A stretch of DNA of 22,818 bases from Lingula anatina (lineage: Eukaryota > Brachiopoda > Lingulata > Lingulida > Lingulidae): assembly GCF_001039355.2 (NCBI RefSeq), contig NW_019773902.1, positions 1-22,818 on the forward strand, given 5' to 3'. Below, piece after piece: positions 19,801 through 22,818 of this stretch. The position numbers were made by a program, and so were the translations under genes. Under the pieces are notes generated by a model. That model saw only the letters and a program-made list of their open reading frames with translations, was not told the origin of the DNA and did not search any database. Every line of letters begins with the position of its first letter. Within the stretch, counting starts at the first letter, position 1.

Positions 19801-21905
19801 ATATAATATATTCTGTTTTACCATAAAAACGGCAGTTATAGCTATTATTCTGATATCTGAGCTTGTCTTTAGACCACGTGATCTCCATTGATGGCTATAC
19901 TCTGTTAAAATCTCTTAAGAGATTTAAAAAAAAACCAAACTTTTTAGAAAAAAACCAGGGACTAACTTTGAATGTAAAAATGGATTCATTAACCATTGGT
20001 AAGTATGGGAAAATTGTTGTTTACTCCAGGAAAATTCATTTTTTGGCCGAAACGAAGAGTTATTATCCCTTTAAGCAATAATCTTTTTAAAAAAATTCAT
20101 AATCAGATGTTTTTTTTACAAACTAAATAAAATGAATACAAGTAAATTCAATTTGCCAGGCATGTATGTTCAGTATGATATACCTTGATCTATAATATCC
20201 ATTTTTTTTCACGCAAACAAACTGGCATCTCACCTGTATATTATTCGGCAAATAAACATGCTCATTAAGATCCCAATTGGGTTCTGTCCTAGTCCACTCA
20301 ATAACTGGACTATATTGGGATCTCGCCTGTGACATTTATCACAATTATGTTATATATTTGCATGTATATATATTTGATATTTTTATATAGATCCAGTTTG
20401 AAGCAATTGACGCCAACGGTGTCGAAAGTGATTTTGCCATCGACGACATTGTCATCATGGATGGTTGGTGCGAAGGTAAGTGATGTCTAACAAGTTTTTT
20501 TTTTCTTGGCGAACACTCAGTCGTCAAGTACATCAAACTTTTAAATACTGAGAAAAAGAGAGAGGGGGGGGATCATTCCATATATATATATTATAGATGG
20601 TAGACTCAAGCATTATTTTCTTATTTGTATCTCAGGCCATAGCAGCGGAATTCGCAGTCCGGCAGTGACATCCGCCAATGATAGCTCGGTGACCATTCAG
20701 TGGACAGCGCCATTACTGGGAAGTTCAGATGTCCAACAGTATACAATCTTAGCGTATCAGTGCATGAATAAGACGTCAGCAGATCACGTGGTGTCCTCTA
20801 ACTTCACTTCCGTAACTGTAACTGGACTGGCCGCCTACTCTATGTGGACGTTCTCAATACTTCCTGTGACGGCAGTGGCAAGTTTTCCAGAGACTGTTAA
20901 TATCACAGGCTGGACACGGCCGCTTGGTACGTAAAGAGTTTTATAAATTAGGGTTCGATATTTTACTTCGAGACTCACTCCAATATAGTAAGGTGAGTTA
21001 TGAAAATATACAGAATGATGTTTTTTATTTGGATGAAATTTAGCATTGGCTATCTTTTTCATGTAGCAAACATATTACTTATTACGATGTAAGTGTTTGC
21101 ACGAATGTGAAAAGAAACATTCTTATTATATCATGACGTCTTAATGTTTAAAAAGCACGATAACCCGCAGAGCTGCATGTAAATCAACACGTTATTATAC
21201 TCTTATACCTGATTTTTAGACTCATATAAAAATAATAGCTGAGTAAGATCTAGGATCCTATAGGTTCCACTGATAACACCGCTGGTTTGTAGATCAAACC
21301 CGTAATGATAAAATTATATAGGGATAACGACTGTTTATTTTGTTGAGAAAAGTGTCATTATACGGATTTTCCTGGGTTAAACGACGATTTCCCCCATATT
21401 ATCCATTGGTTATTGAATCCGTTCCGACTTTCAAAGCTAGTCCAATATTTTATGATCTCTTAAGAGATTATTATAAAAAGTAGTCTTGTATGAAGGTCCA
21501 ATGGCAAGCACAGATTCCAGAATAATTGCGATTAGTGCCGTTTTGGTGGTAAAATGGAATTTATTGTATTTTTGTGAATTGTTTATAATGCATGTATTGT
21601 AAAATATGAATCTCATACGAAGAGCTGTTTCTAATTTAAACACCTAAACAGATTTATGTGAATGAACACACTATAAACACGAGATTACAACAAAAATGCT
21701 CATGGGTAAATCACCATATTATCTTCTAGACACTGCCCACTTGTGTAATTTTGACTGTGACACGTGTGGGTACGTCCAGGCCACGGACGATGAAATGGAT
21801 TGGGTACTCAACTCTGGGTCCACGCCCACCTCTAGCACCGGGCCTACTGGTGATCATACCACCGGAAGCGGAAATTACTTTTATTTCGAGGTGGATGGAG
21901 GCTCT
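4002..21905 (+). CDS. Secreted multi-domain MAM / fibronectin type III protein (5' part, 12 coding exons)
   Basis: Join of 4002-4028, 7519-7558, 8462-8485, 9704-9882, 11631-11858, 12611-12695, 14021-14314, 15372-15571, 16525-16743, 20391-20475, 20636-20926 and 21730-21905: 1848 nt, 616 codons, all junctions GT-AG and in frame. Predicted order is signal peptide (residues 1-30), MAM1 (31-194), FN3-1 (195-292), MAM2 (293-460), FN3-2 (461-557), MAM3 start (558-616). MAM (meprin/A5/PTP-mu) and FN3 modules are extracellular folds that mediate adhesion, oligomerisation and matrix binding. Several N-glycosylation sequons (for example N103, N189, N210) fit a secretory route. Each FN3 has one unpaired Cys, and MAM2 and MAM3 have an extra Cys near the N-terminus. 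The gene continues beyond the window, so full length, other domains and any membrane anchor are unknown. I cannot assign orthology to a named gene. Confidence 0.85.
4213..4242. repeat. GATA-type simple repeat
   Basis: Imperfect TAGATAGATATATAGACAGA-type tetranucleotide repeat, about 30 bp. Not in any exon. Confidence 0.6.
5568..5742. repeat. 72 bp tandem repeat, about 2.4 copies
   Basis: AACACTTATC recurs at 5581, 5653 and 5726 (periods 72 and 73). Around it an A-run precedes and AATAGGCCT/GATAGGCCT follows at matching offsets in the first two copies. The third copy is cut short after TTATCCCGTAAG. Copies are diverged, so this is an old minisatellite. Confidence 0.75.
6059..6117. repeat. (TA)n microsatellite, about 29 units
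   Basis: An uninterrupted alternation of T and A across about 59 bp within intron 2. Likely polymorphic in length. Confidence 0.95.
7369..7400. repeat. (GA)n microsatellite, 16 units
   Basis: A perfect purine repeat in the sense strand, 119 bp upstream of the 40 nt microexon. Purine-rich intronic tracts can influence splicing of small exons, but no effect can be shown here. Confidence 0.9.
7519..7558 (+). CDS. Exon 3: 40 nt microexon, signal peptide core
   Basis: A pyrimidine-rich acceptor (TTTGTATTTTCAG) ends at 7518 and a consensus donor GTAAGTAG starts at 7559. Read in phase 0 it encodes LLGVRLLQVFGFV plus one base, ending in phase 1. These hydrophobic residues follow the charged MPRKEGTQM of exon 2, as a signal peptide h-region follows its n-region. 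Its length is not a multiple of three, so skipping it would break the frame. A GA microsatellite lies 119 bp upstream and an inverted-repeat element starts 30 bp downstream. It is predicted from splice sites, phase and hydropathy only. Confidence 0.65.
7588..7845. mobile_element. Small inverted-repeat element (MITE-like, about 258 bp)
   Basis: The left arm ACACACAATGGACAATAGAA continuing GTGTCACCCC (7588-7616) is matched in reverse complement by GGGGTGACAC TTCTATTGTCCAGTGTGTGT (7816-7845). About 30 bp pairs with few mismatches, around a non-palindromic core of about 200 bp. No coding capacity of its own: the open frames seen here on both strands run through the arms and are by-products of the repeat. 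A clean target-site duplication is not visible, so the superfamily is unassigned. It starts 30 bp after the microexon 3 donor. Confidence 0.65.
7846..8461 (+). other. Rest of intron 3
   Basis: Unremarkable sequence between the inverted-repeat element and the 24 nt exon. Short open frames at 7862-8247 have no domain or splice support. The last 25 bases form the strong polypyrimidine tract of the exon 4 acceptor. Confidence 0.5.
8462..8485 (+). CDS. Exon 4: 24 nt microexon, signal peptide end
   Basis: A very strong polypyrimidine acceptor (CCTTTTTTAAACTTTTCAG) ends at 8461 and a GTAAGT donor starts at 8486. In phase 1-1 it completes an Ala codon and then encodes FISTVAA, with its last G joining AC of the next exon as Asp. 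The VAA/D junction (residues 30/31) fits the small-residue rule for signal peptidase at -1 and -3. Because it is 24 nt and phase 1-1, it could be skipped in frame, which would shorten the signal peptide and remove the cleavage motif. It is too short for standard gene finders. Confidence 0.65.
8486..9703 (+). other. Intron 4
   Basis: AT-rich intron of 1.2 kb between the last signal-peptide exon and MAM1-A. Nothing recognisable on either strand beyond AT-rich simple sequence at about 8535-8580. Confidence 0.5.
9704..9882 (+). CDS. Exon 5: MAM domain 1, part A
   Basis: The acceptor TATTTCAG ends at 9703 and the donor GTAAGT starts at 9883; phases 1 to 0, 59 full codons (residues 32-90). It begins TIHSCNFDTDDCGY, the usual MAM opening with C36 and C43 spaced C-x6-C, followed by D/W-rich sequence (FDWTRHTGG) and the conserved TGPSSDHTTG. 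The next exon completes the beta-sandwich. Equivalent exons at 15372 and 21730 share this start phase and the TGPxxDHTTG motif. Confidence 0.92.
9883..10467 (+). other. Intron 5, part upstream of the LINE
   Basis: AT-rich intron with a short (ATT)n run (about 9905-9921) and an A-rich stretch with CAAAA repeats (about 10140-10170). No gene seen. Confidence 0.5.
10468..10514. repeat. (TTTA)n microsatellite at the LINE 5' junction
   Basis: About 12 units of ATTT/TTTA lie immediately upstream of the truncated reverse transcriptase homology. A LINE that stopped reverse transcription early, or integrated in a simple repeat, could leave this arrangement. Confidence 0.9.
10515..11560 (+). mobile_element. 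5'-truncated, dead non-LTR retrotransposon (LINE), C-terminal reverse transcriptase part
   Basis: Reverse transcriptase landmarks in order: SFLSDRSQRVKYKSSLSEWL, then GGVPQGTLLGPLLF, then YVDDTT (the catalytic F/Y-x-DD box), then MKLNAKKTKTMTLNF, LPGIHISNDLKW-like, then LRQLRRAKLSPADLIQVYQS and ILEYACPVWHPGLT, and a terminal DRFRCSFIPHALLNFQ before TAG at 11389. The frame is broken: a 1 nt shift near 10780, a TGA in place of Trp at 10937, a shift near 10979 and another near 11305. The endonuclease and N-terminal RT are missing. The 3' part ends in a TAAATTATTATTATT-like tail (about 11545-11560), typical of LINE 3' ends. The exact clade (CR1, L2, Jockey and relatives) cannot be fixed from this. 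It sits in sense orientation in the MAM1 A-B intron. Confidence 0.88.
11631..11858 (+). CDS. Exon 6: MAM domain 1, part B
   Basis: The acceptor TTAACTTCAG ends at 11630 and the donor GTAATA starts at 11859; phase 0-0, 76 codons (residues 91-166). It contains the MAM core QVCVSFWYHAYGSSLGEL, with C110 as the third conserved cysteine, and the sequon NST at N103. It ends TETSFQ, matching the EDSFQ end of its counterpart at 16525-16743. The W-Y-H-A-Y-G sequence is shared with MAM2 (WFHAYG). Confidence 0.92.
11859..12610 (+). other. Intron 6
   Basis: Ordinary intron between MAM1-B and MAM1-C. No element or exon recognised on either strand. Confidence 0.5.
12611..12695 (+). CDS. Exon 7: MAM domain 1, part C
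   Basis: The acceptor TGTACGCAG ends at 12610 and the donor GTAATG starts at 12696; phase 0 to 1, 28 codons plus one base. It encodes the end of the MAM fold: VKFDGIRGSGNFGDIAIDD, then a strand and the fourth cysteine C193. The GDIAIDD motif is a hallmark of the MAM C-terminus. The exon is exactly 85 nt, the same as the MAM2 equivalent at 20391-20475. N189-D-T is a sequon. Confidence 0.9.
12944..13133. repeat. Diverged tandem duplication, about 127 bp offset
   Basis: CTCACTCATCCAGGTAT...CTTTGATGAA...TTTAATTGT (12944-12993) recurs as CTTACTCATCTAGGTAT...CTTTGATGAA...TTTTAATTGT (13071-13119). Between them ACATGC(C/A)TTTAATTAA-like sequence is itself doubled with about 20 bp period. Confidence 0.6.
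13833..13864. repeat. (GT)n microsatellite, 16 units
   Basis: A perfect dinucleotide run in intron 7, upstream of FN3-1. Confidence 0.95.
14021..14314 (+). CDS. Exon 8: fibronectin type III domain 1
   Basis: The acceptor CTTTCTTTCAG ends at 14020 and the donor GTGAGT starts at 14315; phase 1-1, a complete module in one exon (residues 195-292). FN3 landmarks are ISW (W217) in strand B, LQYFIVEVY in strand C, and YLTVNGLTPGNVYVFAVYA (strands E-F with the conserved L and Y). Sequons are NTS, NGT and NVS. A single cysteine, C237, follows strand C, at the same distance from the B-strand Trp as in FN3-2. A symmetrical 1-1 exon is the classic unit for domain shuffling. Confidence 0.92.
14315..15371 (+). 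other. Intron 8
   Basis: No exon seen. It holds an AAATACAAGCAA doublet (about 14480-14505), a T-run followed by a G-run (14819-14837), and a long GAATG-rich degenerate repeat (14985-15250). Confidence 0.5.
14985..15250. repeat. GAATG-rich degenerate short-period repeat
   Basis: GAATG or its close variants (AGAATGC, GGAATGC, AAATGC) recur about every 8-12 bp on the plus strand from 14992, with the reverse complement (CATTC) appearing toward 15230-15245. GGAATGC occurs at least twice (near 15101 and 15201). It looks like a decayed simple repeat rather than coding sequence. Confidence 0.5.
15372..15571 (+). CDS. Exon 9: MAM domain 2, part A
   Basis: The acceptor TTAAATTTCAG ends at 15371 and the donor GTAAGT starts at 15572; phase 1 to 0, 66 codons (residues 294-359). 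The start is FNCDFDTCGICGM, with three cysteines (C298, C303, C306) instead of the usual two. An acidic stretch (DNTDDTDWD) and the conserved TGPSSDHTTG follow. It ends YYLYFESSSPVS, matching the YMYIETSGET end of MAM1-A. It is 7-8 codons longer than the other two A exons. Confidence 0.92.
15572..16524 (+). other. Intron 9
   Basis: AT-rich first part, then two C-rich blocks (16303-16326 and 16431-16468) close to the exon 10 acceptor. No other exon recognised. Open frames at 15883-16419 are unsupported. Confidence 0.5.
16303..16468. repeat. Two C-rich (minus-strand G-rich) tracts
   Basis: CCCTCCCCCCTCCCCTCCCC-type sequence at about 16303-16326 and a 36 bp run of C-blocks separated by A, T or G at about 16431-16468. 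The minus strand of the second has more than four runs of at least three G, so it meets the usual sequence rule for a G-quadruplex. It ends about 57 bp before the exon 10 acceptor. Confidence 0.7.
16525..16743 (+). CDS. Exon 10: MAM domain 2, part B
   Basis: The acceptor TTTCATTTCAG ends at 16524 and the donor GTAACG starts at 16744; phase 0-0, 73 codons (residues 360-432). The core is QACLTFWFHAYGSNLGVF (C379), followed by VRIVTSSG, then SWVQITVPIEEDSFQ. It aligns over its whole length with MAM1-B (76 codons). A long C-rich tract ends about 57 bp upstream of the acceptor. Confidence 0.93.
16744..17279 (+). other. Intron 10, part upstream of the transposon
   Basis: AT-rich intron sequence with nothing recognised. 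Confidence 0.5.
18359..19180 (-). pseudogene. Broken transposase-like coding sequence inside the TTAA element
   Basis: Coding-like sequence on the minus strand in several pieces: 19180-19101 (reads ACLVRDALALEFIRIVAAVV), then past the inserted MITE 18883 to about 18682 (ISRGATHIKLKEMFQSLHLE, later FFQLDAPEFSCFNQELFQEV), then after a 1 nt shift near 18681 the open frame 18679-18434 (LTKKILPEMAKVLAMQRGKY, then YPGFDQWENIDETPVHNL, then RQCGDTEQRLRKKPKL). It continues beyond a TGA at about 18434-18436 (GTVLKETSKLRK) to 18359. Breaks are the MITE, an in-frame TAG beside it, the shift and the TGA. An ATG with good context at 19330-19328 could have been the original first exon. A further open stretch at 17875-17681 (minus) may be a downstream part. 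I do not recognise the family; transposase is inferred from its place between inverted repeats. Confidence 0.55.
18887..19100. mobile_element. Foldback MITE, 214 bp, TAA target duplication
   Basis: Left end GGGCGTATTCCCAGACATT and right end (reverse complement) GACCCCATTCCCAGAGATT pair. Pairing continues through ATCGATC, CTAGATCACTGTCAG against CTAAATAGCTGTCAG, and CCGG/CGGG, so most of the element can fold on itself. TAA flanks it on both sides (18884-18886 and 19101-19103). TWA target duplications and G-rich ends fit a non-autonomous Harbinger-like element, an inference. It splits the transposase-like frame of the older element, so it inserted later. Confidence 0.75.
19672..20390 (+). other. 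Intron 10, part downstream of the transposon
   Basis: AT-rich, with A-runs near 19925-19955 and 20085-20120. No exon recognised. The short open frame at 19863-20081 has no support. It ends in the exon 11 acceptor at 20390. Confidence 0.5.
20391..20475 (+). CDS. Exon 11: MAM domain 2, part C
   Basis: The acceptor TTTTATATAG ends at 20390 and the donor GTAAGT starts at 20476; phase 0 to 1, 85 nt as in MAM1-C. It encodes IQFEAIDANGVESDFAIDD, a following strand, and the last MAM cysteine C459. The intron before it is the longest between cassette exons (3.6 kb) because it carries an inserted transposon. Confidence 0.9.
20636..20926 (+). CDS. Exon 12: fibronectin type III domain 2
   Basis: The acceptor TTGTATCTCAG ends at 20635 and the donor GTACGT starts at 20927; phase 1-1, complete FN3 (residues 461-557). 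It starts GHSSGIRSPAVTSA, like FN3-1 (GHVGSASNPVVTAL). Landmarks are IQW (W483), QQYTILAY, and VTVTGLAAYSMWTFSILPV. Four sequons are present: NDS, NKT, NFT, NIT. The lone C503 is 20 residues after W483, the same spacing as in FN3-1. The intron before it is only 160 bp. Confidence 0.92.
20927..21729 (+). other. Intron 12
   Basis: No exon or element recognised. CTCTTAAGAG, a 10 bp perfect palindrome, occurs near 21457. Confidence 0.5.
21730..21905 (+). CDS. Exon 13: MAM domain 3, part A
   Basis: The acceptor TTATCTTCTAG ends at 21729 and the donor GTAAGT starts at 21906; phase 1 to 0, 58 codons (residues 559-616). It begins TAHLCNFDCDTCGYV. The C563/C570 pair keeps the normal C-x6-C-G-Y spacing, and C567 is an extra cysteine between them. 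TGPTGDHTTG and NYFYFEV match the other A exons. It opens a third cassette whose B, C and FN3 exons must lie beyond the window. Confidence 0.92.
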
Positions 21906-22106
21906 GTAAGTGGGTTCTTTAAATATGTCAGTAACAACAAATTGACGATTTACACTTGACCACCTTATGTGCAGAAGGGTGGAGAATAAAAACTGAAAAT
22001 GATCTTTTTACGAAGATGTTTATTTTATTAATATTAACCCTCATCCACAAGGAAATGGAACCCTACGTAAACCCTGAAACCGGGCCTCGGAGGCCCGGTG
22101 TACCAT
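21906..22106 (+). other. Start of intron 13
   Basis: Begins with the GTAAGT donor of MAM3-A. Ordinary AT-rich sequence up to the palindrome and the dispersed repeat. The next exon (MAM3 part B) is not in the window. Confidence 0.6.
22079..22099. repeat. Perfect 21 nt GC-rich palindrome
   Basis: ACCGGGCCTC, a central G, and GAGGCCCGGT: ten perfectly paired bases, almost all G or C, in otherwise AT-rich intron DNA. It marks the left border of the repeat-rich region that follows. No T-run follows, and in this eukaryotic intron it is not a transcription terminator. Confidence 0.9.
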
Positions 22107-22818
22107 GAAAATGTGACTCCCCTAAAATGTGACTCCCCAGTCAGATTTTCATAATGAAAATGTGACTCCCCCTATGAAATTTTGACTCCCCCCCAAAAAA
22201 AAAAAGTTTGCAGGTAAAACGTTTCAAGAACAAAAAAAAAAATATATATATATATATATACAAGATTTGTATTATACCACCCAAGGAATCCCCTATGAAA
22301 AAGCTATTTATATGATATTTGATTATTATTCTGACATCTTTTCTTTGAGGATACTTTATGAAGAATATATTGAAAGTATTTGAAAGTTTGATGGTAAAAA
22401 ATTGGGTGAAAAAAAAAACACATGAAAAATAAGAAAAATTAAGGATTTGTATTTTAATACCCAATGACTTCCCTATAAAAAAGCTATTTATTTGTTATTT
22501 GATGATCATTCTGACATCTTTTCTTTTAGGATACTTTATGAAGAATATATTGAAAATAATTGAAAGTTTGAATGGTAAAATACTGGGTGAAAATAATTTA
22601 CGAAATTCTTCATTTTCATATGCATGGGATTTGGACTCCTATGGACTCCCATTATATTTGCTGTTGTTTTTCTCATTTTTCCCAAAGCTGAATGAAAAAT
22701 GGGGATTGATGATTTTAAATGGATAATAAATTTGCATTCTTGTACCCATAGGAGTTTGACTCCCTATAGTCTTTCAAATATTTCCAATATAATCTTCATA
22801 AAGTAAAAGTTAAAGAAA
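22107..22818 (+). repeat. Dispersed repeat shared with the transposon interior, units in both orientations
   Basis: A GACTCCCC-containing cluster (22113-22195) is followed by two direct units of about 175 bp (22265-22420 and 22440-22590). Each contains GCTATTTAT, TTCTGACATCTTTTCTTT, GATACTTTATGAAGAATATA and GGTAAAA.xxTGGGTGAAAA. An inverted unit begins near 22735 and runs off the window. The same units occur at 17846-18085 (same strand) and 18060-18360 (mostly reversed) inside the TTAA element. This is therefore probably a second, partial copy in the next intron. The open frames here are AT-rich noise. Confidence 0.7.

Noticed and set aside
22141-22726. Open frames rich in F, I and K in the repeat region at the right end
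   Set aside because: They arise from AT-rich repeat units also found inside the transposon and have no domain or exon support.

Overview
This is animal (metazoan) nuclear DNA: AT-rich, intron-dominated, with GT-AG splice sites, microsatellites, a dead LINE and decayed DNA transposons. The gene content (a secreted or cell-surface MAM plus fibronectin type III protein) and the repeat style suggest a marine invertebrate, perhaps a mollusc or other lophotrochozoan. That placement is inference.

One plus-strand gene fills the window from about 1.1 kb to beyond the right edge. A TATA box and a non-coding 5' exon lie at 1085-1180, and a second diverged copy of both lies at 1424-1526. Either 5' exon can splice to 3898-4028, whose first ATG (4002) starts the protein. 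Two tiny exons (7519-7558, 40 nt; 8462-8485, 24 nt) complete a signal peptide. A four-exon cassette then appears twice and begins a third time: MAM part A (phase 1-0), MAM part B (0-0), MAM part C (0-1), and FN3 in one exon (1-1). The exons are MAM1 9704-9882, 11631-11858, 12611-12695; FN3-1 14021-14314; MAM2 15372-15571, 16525-16743, 20391-20475; FN3-2 20636-20926; MAM3-A 21730-21905. From the ATG to 21905 the coding total is 1848 nt (616 codons), with every splice junction in frame. The remaining exons are outside the window.

The introns hold the mobile DNA. A LINE reverse transcriptase remnant (10515-11560) lies in the first MAM1 intron. A 2.4 kb inverted-repeat DNA transposon flanked by TTAA (17280-19671) lies in the second MAM2 intron. 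It carries a broken transposase-like frame on the minus strand, and a 214 bp foldback MITE flanked by TAA (18887-19100) has inserted into that frame. Sequence related to the transposon interior reappears at 22107-22818. A separate inverted-repeat element (7588-7845) lies just downstream of the 40 nt exon.

The mature protein should be extracellular and is probably involved in adhesion or matrix assembly, as MAM/FN3 proteins generally are. No membrane anchor is visible because the gene continues past the window. I see no CRISPR array, rRNA, tRNA or prokaryotic feature.
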